A stretch of 64,000 nucleotides of DNA from Arenicola marina (taxonomy: Eukaryota > Annelida > Polychaeta > Arenicolidae), in the NCBI GenBank assembly GCA_964019135.1, contig OZ025258.1:32234186-32298185 (forward strand), given 5' to 3'. The notes beneath the pieces are model-generated. The model was given only the letters and a program-made list of their open reading frames with translations, was not told where the DNA came from and did no database searches. The position numbers and the translations under genes were made by a program. Positions 24,693 through 37,200 of this stretch are shown here, piece by piece (position 1 is the first letter of the stretch; each line of letters starts with the position of its first letter).

Positions 24693-25155
24693 TCCCCGAG
24701 AACGCATGTTGACGTCATGGTAAGTGGGCTGATGGACAGAGGTCGATCAGCAGTGTCAGCTCCCGTGATAGCTATTGATTGCGCTTCAGAGCAGCCTACC
24801 CTATCCACCCTAAAACTGAAGTGCACACGTATGATTTTGAAATACGGCTCATTTACTTTCTATTGACCATAGATGAAATATGTTCAATAGGAGGTGGTTG
24901 GGGAGATATTCTTCGTCTCTTTTTGGGTATCTTTTGACAGGATGTTTAGGCGAGTGACGTCAGATATTGTCAGCCGCTGCAGCTGTTGCCAGGGGTGACA
25001 CATCTCAAGTGCCGTGTTTTGATTCCCCTTCGGACGACGCTTGTAAATAGCTCAATCACAGAGACTCGGACCGAAATAAATCGATATGAAATAGAAGATT
25101 CAGTTGACCCGTGGACGACCTCACTAACCCAATGTTTCTGCTAACGCAGGTCTGA
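24693..25155. other. Upstream flank of gene C
   Basis: Apart from the promoter at its left edge I see no feature in this stretch. Confidence 0.4.
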
Positions 25156-25605
25156 TTTTGGGGTGCGCATCCTCCATACATTACACCCGCCCTCCATACA
25201 CAACACCCGCCTTCTATGCACCACACCCTCCTTTCATACACTACACCCGCTGTCCATAACTACACCCGCCCTCCATACACAACACCCGCTTTCTATACAC
25301 TACACCTTCCTTCCATACACTACACCCGCTCTCCATACACTGCACCCGTCCTCCATACACTACACTCGTCGTCCATGCGCTACACCCGCCTTCCATACTC
25401 CACACCCGTCCTCCATCCACTATACCCGTCCTCTATCCACTACACCCGTCCTCCATCCGCTACACCCCTCCTCCATACACTACACTTGTTCTTCATACAT
25501 AACACCCTTATTTCATACATTACACGTGTCTTCCATACACTACATCCTACTTCCATGCACTACCCCCGGACTCTATACACTACATAATCCTTCATCCAGT
25601 ATGCT
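25156..25605. repeat. 20-bp tandem repeat
   Basis: About 22 units of CCATACACTACACCCGTCCT with substitutions, lying upstream of the gene C promoter. Confidence 0.88.
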
Positions 25606-25632
25606 GGTATTTCATACACTAACCAGCACGTG

Positions 25633-25694
25633 GTTAGTTGCCTGCTGTGTATTTAAACATACATCGTACCACGAATGTTTAAATACACAGCAAA
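25633..25694. repeat. Short inverted repeat (hairpin)
   Basis: GCTGTGTATTTAAACAT and its complement ATGTTTAAATACACAGC flank a loop of about 20 nt. Confidence 0.65.
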
Positions 25695-26119
25695 AACTAT
25701 TATAATCGTTGCCATCGTTTTAAGAACCGTATAACTGGGACGTATGACGTTGATATGGACATGTCTAATTCATGCCATGTGGTAACCACATGGCAGTTCA
25801 TCACTCCCCCAAAACACCCCATTTCGGTACGTGGCTTCCACGGAATGTGATAGCAAGGTTATACCCTCAATTAGTTCAATATAGCCCCAAATACCTCAAT
25901 TCAGCCGGGCACAACATCCGGTGATAATAGAGCTCGAGTCACGTTATAACCGCCTCCTTTAAAATGATCGCCTTTTCACCGAAATATGTCATCTTGAAGA
26001 CTTCTACCAGATTATCTGCGGCATAGCGAGCTAGAACTCTGTACAGTCACTGCGGGATTTGATCGAGACCTCACGAGACAGTAATTACTTATATGCTCCA
26101 GCATGAACGGCCTGTACGT

Positions 26120-27000
26120 GCTACCTACCTTCCGGTTGTTTAATTGCCTTCACTCACTTCACACACCAAATCGGCTAAAGCTATCATTGGATGCATAACT
26201 ATCCACTGTTCTGTGCATATCAGAATTATAACCATCAGAGTAGATTTATATAATATATGAGAGGTTAGACAGTTGATAAACCAGAATGCGGTTGTCTTAC
26301 TGGTGACTGTCAGTGTCAGGTGATCGTATGTGCTGCTCGGGTTTTTCCATGTCGTATGACGTAATAATAATCATGACTCACATGTTTTCGAGTCATTTTT
26401 TTCTGCTTTGGTCTAGGCATTTCTAACTATAAAATAATAATAATGAGAGATAAGACATTGATCTCTTCATGAGGAATGCGGTTTGTTCGATCAGACCTTT
26501 GAATGCGATGTATTTCGAGGATAATCATAGTTTACCTTTCTGCGACACACGGATCGAGCAACTGTTCTCGCCTGATCAGTCCATATAAGGAGCGTTCCAA
26601 CGTAACCATAGATACCGCGCGCAGACATTAGTTTCATGATAACATACTTCATAATGCGACAAGAACCCCCCACAAACTATATCAGCACATCAGCCGTGAT
26701 GCCGTCACGTCGAGAGTCTAGTGGGTCTTCAATCGACATTGTGGTTAAAATGATCCCTGATTACCAATATAACGAAATGAAACGATGATAATATTACTTT
26801 GATTTTGTAAACTGACTAATAGAGGCTCGAGAAATACAACTGGACGTTGTCTAACGGGGAACATTCTGCCCTAGCATTTATATCAGGGGTTGACAGCCCG
26901 CCTGACATTGATATCAAACAGCCACATTCGAATTTATCAACTGTCTAACCACTCATATATTACATAAACCAATTTCGATGGTTCTAACTCTGATACACGC
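26120..27000. repeat. Dispersed element with internal inverted copies
   Basis: Sequence at about 26,200-26,290, read as the complement, resembles 26,930-27,000 (both contain TATCAACTGTCTAACC). Both resemble 47,340-47,440 near gene D. The block 26,530-26,640 resembles 47,150-47,270 in direct orientation. This is either an old element or a rearranged duplicated flank. Confidence 0.5.
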
Positions 27001-27839
27001 ATTGAATTCGGTGGTTCGTTTTGCATCTAGGGGTATCTTTTTCAGATATCGCTCTTTCAAAACACGGTGCTTAAAACACGGAGTAAATTGGTGCTTACAG
27101 TACGCAAGGACGGTTTTATTTCCATTCCGGCAAATGATTTATATTATTATCTAGAAAGCACACCTAATATGATATATTACATTCCTGTCGTTTTTCAAGA
27201 CCCACTTTGCCCCCGGCCGACAGCGGTATGCGCGGAGAAACGGAGATCTTCCAAACGAATTGGTTTACACCCCTGCTAAAACACATTTCGTTCATAATGT
27301 TACAAAGACGATATCTTCTTTTGTTTTTCACACAGGCAAGTTAAGTTGTACTGAATTCGATGCACCTTTCGTGTGGCAAACGTGGTTGTCCCCGGACACC
27401 ACAGAACACTGTCGCGGCGCTGCTACTTATAACAAAGCATCGCGAAGCACACAAACTGATGACGTGTACCACTTAGTTGTAATCCTGGGGTTAATTGATA
27501 TCACGGGCAAGGCTAAGATACTTCATTTGTCAGTCTGGCATGCGTAGAATATAGACAAAAGAATTTTTTGATGATTCAAGGACTGATTCTTGTTTGTATT
27601 TTGAACTCTTTTTGGCGGGAAAGAGCTTGATATTCAACATTAAGTATGTAAAGTAGAAATATCACGCTTTTATGAACCGTTTCTGATTTCATGTTGTCAG
27701 TGAAGTAACTGTCTGTTCGTACTCATCATATCGGACGATTCCCGAGGCAGTCGCAAACCAGGATCAGTTCTGTTGTGCATACGATACCAAGTTCTAGCAG
27801 GCCTACTTCTCTTTGCATCAATGAACAGATCTGGACGCA

Positions 27840-27954
27840 GTATCATCGTGCTTACAACATATTTATTCCACATGACTCGAGCAATACAAATGGTCTTCGT
27901 CTTGTCCGCCAGAGGTCGCCGCAGGTGTCGTCACCACTGGTTTACCAGTCGTTT
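27840..27954 (-). terminator. Gene B last 3' UTR exon and polyadenylation signal
   Basis: A candidate acceptor GGTTATAG at 27955 is followed by AATAAA at 27862-27867. Gene D has the same arrangement (acceptor at 47943, AATAAA at 47850-47855) in otherwise diverged sequence. Confidence 0.55.
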
Positions 27955-28173
27955 CTATAACCAAACACTTCACCGGGTCATGTATCGCCATTTATTGACT
28001 TAAGTTATATAGTTTTAGACGAACAATTCCGGTAGAGCCTTAGTCGCTGTTCCGAAATACAACGTTGGTTATGGTTTAGTTGACTTAATACTACAGACGT
28101 TTTCTGTAATTTGCGATAGCCGTGAAAAAGCCGTCGAAAATTAATTTATATCTGTGGTGCTCACCCGCAGCTT

Positions 28174-28268
28174 TCAACGCCCAGGCCTGCGTGATACGTG
28201 GCTGTGTAACTGATCCACAAGGATGTCCAGCTGGATCAGGTCCTCACTGTCGTCTCTCGGGGTTGAAG
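28174..28268 (-). CDS. Gene B exon 17: C-terminal tail and stop
   Basis: Acceptor CATTGCAG, coding 95 nt, TGA at 28174-28176. STPRDDSEDLIQLDIL is followed by a basic tail SHVSRRPGR. The gene D version differs at few residues, mostly silent or conservative, which supports the frame. The exon seems to run on to 28165, where GTGAGC starts a 3' UTR intron. Confidence 0.72.
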
Positions 28269-31200
28269 CTGCAATGAGAAACCCGCACCCACCCACCCAC
28301 CCACAGTTCTGTGGCCAGAGGGAACGATAGGTATCAGTGGATCGCTTCGCATATCTCAGTCAGGGATAGAATGAGGAAGGTGACTCCACTCACCTGCTCC
28401 GTGGAGCGTGGCTCCGCACTTACCGTGAAGGCATAGAACCCACTTCGCAGACCGGCAGCAGCGGTCCGCAGAAACTGGACATCACGGAATGAGGGTTACC
28501 TACCCGCCACGCCCCACTGGATTCACCGGGCTGCCACACGACACCGCCCCACCCCCCCCCTCCCCCCACCCACCAACCCACGCCCGCGCTTAGTCCCCAC
28601 ACAGCACCTGAGCCTCCTGGCGTCCCGTCCGGTCCCTCGGGAATGAGGTCCACGGCAGGGGGCGTGGTCGGCTCCGGGGGTTCCACCTCAGTTGGCTCCG
28701 GCGTGGGCCCCACTGTACAAGCTGCGGCGGTAGTCAGACAACCTCTATTAATTACATTGCTCCCCAGATACAGCCTTAGATCTTACTGTCACAGACACCA
28801 CTATTAATAACATTGCTCCCTAGATATAGCCCGAGATCTTACCGTCACTGACACCATTATTAATAACATTGCTCCCTAGATATAGCCCCAGATCTTTCCG
28901 TCACTGACACCACTATAATAACATTGCTCCCCAGATAGAGCCCAAGAAGTTACCGTCACTGACACCACCTATTAATAACATTGCTCCCCAGATATAACCC
29001 CAGATCTTACCGTCGCTGACACCACTACTAATAACATTGCTCCCTAGATATAGCCCCAGATCTTACCGTCACTGACACCACTATAATAACATTGCTCCCC
29101 AGATATAGCCCAAGAAGTTACCGTCACTGACACCACCTATTTATAACATTGCTCCCCAGATATAACCCCAGATCTTACCGTCGCTGACACCACTACTAAT
29201 AACATTGCTCCCTAGATATAGCCCCAGATCTCACCGTCACTGACACCACTATTAAATACATTCGTATTACTTAAAGCTGTTTCATGCTGATCTACTTATT
29301 AATGTCCTTTAGCTCAGATATTTGAGGATTTTATTCCTGACATTATAATCTCTATGAATATGTCTTGTCCATGCACCCGAAAATCATCAGTCGTGATCGG
29401 GGCATGCACTGCCGTCAATCCTATTAGGTGTTCACCCATGTGCCAACTCGGAGGCTCCGAAACCTTCGACAGTGTGTGAACGCAATCACCAGGCTGATCG
29501 CACTAACAAACTACAGATAACGGGCTGTATTTATAGGAATGGTGTTAAACAAATTATGCACGTAAGACGTGCTCTCTTGTAGTCTCTCACACTCCTGGCG
29601 GCGATATTCTAAGTATTGTCACTTGGGGGTTATGTGTGCCACTGCTAAAGTTTTTGGGTCATCTTACCCAGGGCGTCAATGACAATCTGGGCGTCAACGT
29701 TGCAGCCGTCCTCCCCACAAGTCATCTCACACTTGGTGTCCTTGGGGCAGACCGGGTTGTCCAGCATGGTGGGGTCGGCGACAGTCTCACGCTTGCATCT
29801 CTTGGTGATGCGAGTGCTAAAACAAGGTAACAGAAAACAAATGCCATTTCACCAGATGCACGGGTAACCCATACCATGTGGCCAATAGTGTACGTTCTGT
29901 GTAGACCTGTGTATCAGCTCTGTAGACAGTATTATATGTTCCGCATACACTCAGTTGGTAAGCATACTGAGCAGCAAATCAAAAGGTCGTGGGTTCATTA
30001 TATCTGAATATCTGGTATTACATCCGGGGCAAGTCCAACTTCATTTCAGTGTCCCTTTGAATTTATTTTTGACTGTCTACTGACAGACCACACGAAACAT
30101 TGCTACTTAAACACCCCATGAAACATTGCTACTTACAGACCACACGAAACACTGCCTACTGATAAACCACACAAAACCAGGCTACTTACAGACCACACGA
30201 AACACTGCTACTTACAGACCCCATGAAACACTGCTACTTACAGACCCCATGAAACATTGCTACTTACAGACCACACGAAGCACTGCCTACTGACAGACCA
30301 CACGAAACAATGCTACTGACAAACCACACGAAACTGCCTCCTTACAGGCCATACGAAACACTGCCTACTGACAGACCACACGAAACAATGCTACTGACAG
30401 ACCACACGAAACACTGCCTACTGACAGATCACACGAAACATTGCTACTGACAGACCACACGAAACATTGCTACTTACAGACCCCACGAGACACTGCCTAC
30501 TGACACACCACATGAAATATTGCTACTTACAGACCACACGAAACACTGCCTACTGACAGACCACACTAAACACTGCCAACGTAGAGACCACACGAAACGT
30601 TGCTACTTACCATCCACACGAATGACTGCCTACTTACAGACCACACGAAACACTGCCTACTTACAGATGACACGAAACACTGCCTACTTACAAGCGCAGG
30701 AAACAATGCTACTGACAGACCACACGAAACATTGCTACTGACAGACCACACAAAACACTGCCCACTGACAGACCACACTAAACACTGCCAACGTAGAGAC
30801 CACACGAAACATTGCTACTTACCATCCACACGAAAGACTGCCTACTTACAGACCACACGAAAAACACTGCCTATTTACAGACCACACGAAACACTGCCTA
30901 CTTACAGACCACACGAAACAATGCCTACTTACAGACCACACGAAACACTGCCTACTTACAGACCACACGAAACAATGCCTACTTACAGACCACACGAAAC
31001 AGTGCCAACGTAGAGAGGACACGAAACACTGCCTACTTACAGACCCCACGAAACATTGCCAATGTAGAGACACCACGAAACATTACAGACCACACGAAAC
31101 ATTATTGTTTACAGACCACACGAAACATTATTGCTTACAGACCACACGAAATAGTGCCAACGTAGAGACCACGCGAAACATTGCTACTTACAGACCCCAC

Positions 31201-34200
31201 CAAACATCGCTACTTACAGACCACACGAAACATTGCTACTTACAGACCCCACGAAACATCGTTGCTTACAGACCACACGAAACATTGCTACTTACAGACC
31301 ACACGAAACATCGCTACTTCCAGACCACAATAAACATCGCTACTTACAGACCACACTAAAACTGCCAACGTAAAGACCACACGAAACATTACTACTTACA
31401 GACCCCAAGAAACATCTCTACTTACAGGCCCCACGAAACTGCCTACTTACAGACCACATAAAACACTGCGTACTTACAGACCACACTAAACACTGCCTAC
31501 TTACAGACCACTATCGCGTTCACAGATGACCTTGGTGTAGCAGAGGTTGCCATCGCGACAGCTGATGTCTTCGCATTCACTCTCGTCGTACACGTCAGTA
31601 CATTTCTGGCACTCAATTCCTGATTTAGACGAACGGTTTAAATATCAGAAACAACAAAAGGACGATTTGTTGTTTTGTAAGTACAAATATTGCATTAATA
31701 TCGACACGTATATGTTACAAAAGACAAATATAAAAATTATGATTATCAACAAATGTTAAGATTCAAATGGGGCACTGTATAGGACCGAATTATTGGTAAC
31801 ACCATACATTGAGATATGATATGCTCGGACCTAATATTAGATGTCATAAATAAGAATGGCAATGAAATTTTGTGACTTCTTACCTGGAGGCCTAACTGGG
31901 CAATCTACAAAACAATGAAATAATAAATAAACACATAGCAAGGCGACAGACGAATGCCTTTAGTTTCAGGATTGCGAAATAACACACAACGACTGGATAT
32001 ATTTGTAGCTTTAATCATCACGCACGCCAATGTATTGCATCAAATGTACATGAATAAATAGCCACATCAAAGGTTTTAAATGGCGGACATTTGGTTATTG
32101 AGAGCCTGAAAGATGGCTGACATATAGTTATTGAGAGCCTGAAAGATGGCTGACATCCACTTATGAGAGCCTGGAAGAGGGCTGACAGCCAATTATGAGA
32201 GCCTAGAAGAGGGCTGACATGTACTAACTGAGAGCCTGGAAAAGGGCTGACATGTACTCACTCAGAGCCTGGAAGAGGGCTGACATGTACTCACTGAGAT
32301 CCTGGAAGAGGGCTGACATGTACTCACTCAGAGCCTGGAAGAGGGCTGACATGTACTCACTGAGATCCTGGAAGAGGGCTGACATGTACTCACTGAGAGC
32401 ATAGAAGAGGGCTGACATGTACTCACTGAGATCCTGGAAGAGGGCTGACATGTACTCACTGAGAGCCTGGAAGAGGGCTGACATGTACTCACTGAGAGCA
32501 TAGAAGAGGGCTGACATGTACTCACTGAGATCCTGGAAGAGGGCTGACATGTACTCACTGAGAGCCTGGAAGAGGGCTGACATGTACTCACTGAGATCCT
32601 GGAAGAGGGCTGACATGTACTCACTGAGATCCTGGAAGAGGGCTGACATGTACTCACTGAGAGCCTGGAAGAGGGCTGACATGTACTCACTGAGAGCATA
32701 GAAGAGGGCTGACATGTACTCACTGAGATCCTGGAAGAGGGCTGACATGTACTCACTGAGAGCCTGGAAGAGGGCTGACATGTACTCACTCAGAGCCTGG
32801 AAGAGGGCTGACATGTACTCACTGAGAGCATAGATGAGGGCTGACATGTACTGACTGATAGCCTGGAAGAGGGCTGACATGTACTAACTGAGAGCCTGGA
32901 AGAGGGCTGACATGTACTAACTGAGAGCCTGGAAAAGGGCTGACATGAACTCACTCACAGCCTGGAAGAGGGCTGATATGTACTTACTGAGAGCCTGGAA
33001 GAGGGCTGACATGTACTAACTGAGAGCCTGGAAGAGGGCTGACATGTACTCACTGAGAGCCTGGAAGAGGGCTGACATGTACTCACTGAGAGCCTGGAAG
33101 AGGGCTGACATGTACTAACTGAGAGCCTGGAAGAGGGCTGACATGTACTCACTGAGAGCCTGGAAGAGGGCTGACATGTACTAACTGAGAGCCTGGAAGA
33201 GGGCTGACATGTACTAACTGAGAGCCTGGAAGAGGGCTGACATGTACTAACTGAGAGCCTGGAAAAGGGCTGACATGAACTCACTCACAGCCTGGAAGAG
33301 GGCTGATATGTACTTACTGAGAGCCTGGAAGAGGGCTGACATGTACTCACTGAGAGCCTGGAAGAGGGCTGACATGTACTAACTGAGAGCCTGGAAGAGG
33401 GCTGACATGTACTCACTGAGAGCCTGGAAGAGGGCTGACATGTACTAACTGAGAGCCTGGAAAAGGGCTGACATGAACTCACTCACAGCCTGGAAGAGGG
33501 CTGATATGTACTTACTGAGAGCCTGGAAGAGGGCTGACATGTACTAACTGAGAGCCTGGAAAAGGGCTGACATGAACTCACTCACAGCCTGGAAGAGGGC
33601 TGATATGTACTTACTGAGAGCATGGAAGAGGGCTGACATGTACTCACTGAGAGCCTGGAAGAGGGCTGACATGTACTTACTGAGAGCGTGGAAAAGGGCT
33701 GACATGTATACTTACTAAGAGCCTGAAAGTGAGCTGACTTGTACTTACTGAGAGCCTGGAAGAGGGCTGGCATGTACTTACTGAGGGCCTGGAAGAGGGC
33801 TGGCAAGTACTCACTAAGAGCCCGGAAGAGGGCTGACATGTACTTACTGAGAGCCTGAAAGAGATCTGGCATGTACTTAATGAGAGCCTGGATGAGGGCT
33901 GACATGTACTTGCTGAGAGCCTGGAAGAGGGCTGACATGTACTTACTGAGAGCCTGGAAGAGGGCTGACATGTACTCACTGAGAGCCTGGAAGAGGGCTG
34001 ACATGTACTTACCGAGAGCCAGGAAGAGGGCTGACATGTACTTACTGAGAGCCTGGAAGAGGGCTGACATGTACTTACTGAGAGCCTGGAAGAGGGCTGA
34101 CATGTACTCACTGAGAGCCTGGAAGAGGGCTGACATGTACTAACTGAGAGCCTGGAAGAGGGCTGACATGAACTCACTCACAGCCTGGAAGAGGGCTGAT

Positions 34201-37200
34201 ATGTACTTACTGAGAGCCTGGAAGAGGGCTGACATGTACTCACTGAGAGCATGGAAGAGGGCTGACATGTACTCACTGAGAGCCTGGAAGAGGGCTGACA
34301 TTTACTCACTGAGAGCCTGGAAGGGAGCTGACATGTACTCACTGAGAGGGTGAAAGAGGGCTGACATGTACTTACTGAGAGCGTGGAAGAGGGCTGACAT
34401 GTACTTACTGAGAGCCAGGAAGAGGGCTGACATGTACTTACTGAGAGCCTGGAAGAGGGCTGACATGTACTTACTGAGAGCCTGGAAGAGGGCTGACATG
34501 TACTTGCTGAGAGCCTAGAAGAGGGCTGACATGTACTTACTGAGAGCGTGGAAGAGGGCTGACATGTACTTACCGAGAGCCAGGAAGAGGGCTGACATGT
34601 ACTTACTGAGAGCCTGGAAGAGGGCTGACATGTACTTACTGAGAGCCTGGAAGAGGGCTGACATGTACTTGCTGAGAGCCTAGAAGAGGGCTGACATGTA
34701 CTTACTGAGAGCCTGGAAGAGGGCTGACATGTACTTGCTGAGAGCCTAGAAGAGGGCTGACGTGTACTTACTGAGAGCCTGGAAGAGCTCGGCTGTGTCT
34801 GTGTTACAGTAGTTAGTGTCACAGGTCAGGGAGCAGTTGTCGATATTCTCACAGACCATGTTGTTGAGGCTGCTGAGATCGGCGACGGCCGCTATGTTCA
34901 AGCATCGCTTCTTATAACGCGCTCTGAAGAAATGGAATCATGAATAAATCATAGGAGCGTTATTATTAAAATTAGTGTGGGAGGCACAAACATTTTTTCC
35001 ACAAAATCCTGAAAATAATTCTTGTGAAACCCTGAGATGTAGGCGACCGTGGTGCACGTTACGTACTATTTGCACACTATAATCGTTTGTAAACACCTAA
35101 TAGGGCCAGAGGCACAGATATATATTAGGTTCTACAAGGGGGGCACGTGCTACCCTGTACCCCCGTTGGACACGCCCACGTCAAGACCTGACAGAATACG
35201 CGCCCAGTTGATGGCTTGCGTGGGGAGTTAGTTACGTCTGCAAGCCTGCCCTCACGTCCAGGGGCCGTATTCATAATCCCCTCGGAAGTTATACACGAAA
35301 AGTGTGTTTTCGTCTTATCCTCACCAGCTCGTTGTGGTGGTGCTCATGATTAAGAAATTTCCTTCGATATAATTTTAGCACTTTCTTAATTAGGAAAATC
35401 CACTTCTTGGGTGACTATTTATGTATTTTTAACCCGATAATCGATCGACAAATCTTACCCTGTGTTTGATGTTAGGAAAAGAATGACCACTACAGAAAGT
35501 CTTCAGGGTGTTTGATATTAGAAAAAGACTGACCACTACAGAAATTCTCACCATCTAAGCTGATGCATGACACACTCTAATGCTGAGTGACTTATGAGAA
35601 TGCAATTTTAGCAAAACCAAACAACGTTGGGACTGTCCAGATGCAGCTATGGCACCACATTGCTCTGAAAGAATAATCTTTGGACAATGGTGAGCACCAT
35701 ACTTACGTCTCATTGGGCCGATCGCAGAGCACTTTGGCGAAGCAGACTTCACTTTCGCGACAAGTCTGGGGTTCATTCTGAGTGTTGCAGTCTCCTTCGT
35801 TGTCCACGTCATCACACACGGTGCAGATGGGTCCTGGAAAATGGGCTGAGTAATGTAGGCGACTGCTACATCACATCCCTCGCTTAAAGGACAACGAAGC
35901 TAGGCGAGGTTCGCCGTCACTGAAGTTACTGAGTATTGAGTAAACAGTACGCCGCCGAATCAAACTGTTATTGTTCATATATAGAATGAGCGATAAGGAA
36001 CTGAATATTCGCACACAAACGAGAAGGTGGAATATTTAAAGGGACAAAGCTGACTTACCCACTCCCCTGGTAGGACAATCTGAAAGATAAATGGAAATAG
36101 CAATCAATAACGCGTAGGATACCAACAATGTTGACCTGGACCTGCTGGAGAGTATATGGTATTGTGTGGATACAAGGCACCGGTGGTTAGTAGTAATGTC
36201 AGCTAAGCGATATATACAGTCAGCCAGCAACAAGGATAACGCCGTAACCTTTGAAGAGGGTGTGAGAATCATACAGTACTTTGAGAACATTAATAGTGGC
36301 AAATCGACAAAACCATTTATATTTCCACAATGAACGAAGCTTCAGCTATCTTTCTAATAATATATATTCGACAATGCTTTCTGTGAGCTCTTTCTGTGAT
36401 ATTACGATATTTGTTCTGTATCTATTCCCCCTCCTTTTTTTGTTTACTGATCTATGTGCCATCTCTGCAAAATGATGTTATGTGATGAAACAGGGAAAAT
36501 TATTTATTAAAGAAACAAAAAAACAAAAACAAAATATTATAGGGCGTTATATTTGACGCCAAAGTTTTCTAAGTTACGAAGTCCAGATCATTATCTGAGC
36601 CTGTAGGAACTCACCGATCACGGTGTCGAGGTACTGCGCGGTGTTGTCGTTACAGGCCTCGCTGTCGCAGTAGTAAGCGCACTTCGACGTGTCGGCATTC
36701 TCGCAGTAGGGGGTGTCCAGCGCTGTGTCAGTGGGGGTACCTACACATCCCTTCTTCATCAAACTGTCCCTGAAATATATGTCAAAAGAGTTTAAAACGA
36801 GTAATTATATTCCCATGCCAGGTGGGCCCAGATCTTAGAGAAGCCAACATAATGTTATTCGACCAGCCAAAGATGGGTCGGATATGTAACTTCTTAGTAT
36901 AATGCAATTGTGTCACCGGGTTGGACGCCTGGACCATTTAATTATGAACCGTGACGATTCAAATGGTCCTCTGGACGTGATATAATTAATTAAATATGAC
37001 GTTGGCGATAACATGCATCCAGAGATTGGAGTTGTGGACGCTGTAATGTAAGGTGTGTACAGGGTGATGGTAAAGTATGTATATATATAAGTTACGTATT
37101 TATATATTGTGACAAGAAGGCAGGGCATTTGGTAAAAAGAATAATCGTAATTTAATTAGTTATTAACTTTACTGGCGCTTACCCTCCACTGGTGCATCGG

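Noticed and set aside
29935..30050. Functional tRNA gene
   Set aside because: The A-box and B-box-like motifs are degenerate and no cloverleaf can be drawn.
32224..34822. Minus-strand frames with 11-residue periodicity (SEYMSALFQAL, STCQPSSRLSV)
   Set aside because: They arise because 33 is divisible by 3. The exon ends at a strong donor and the first repeat has TAG in frame, so constitutive translation is unlikely.
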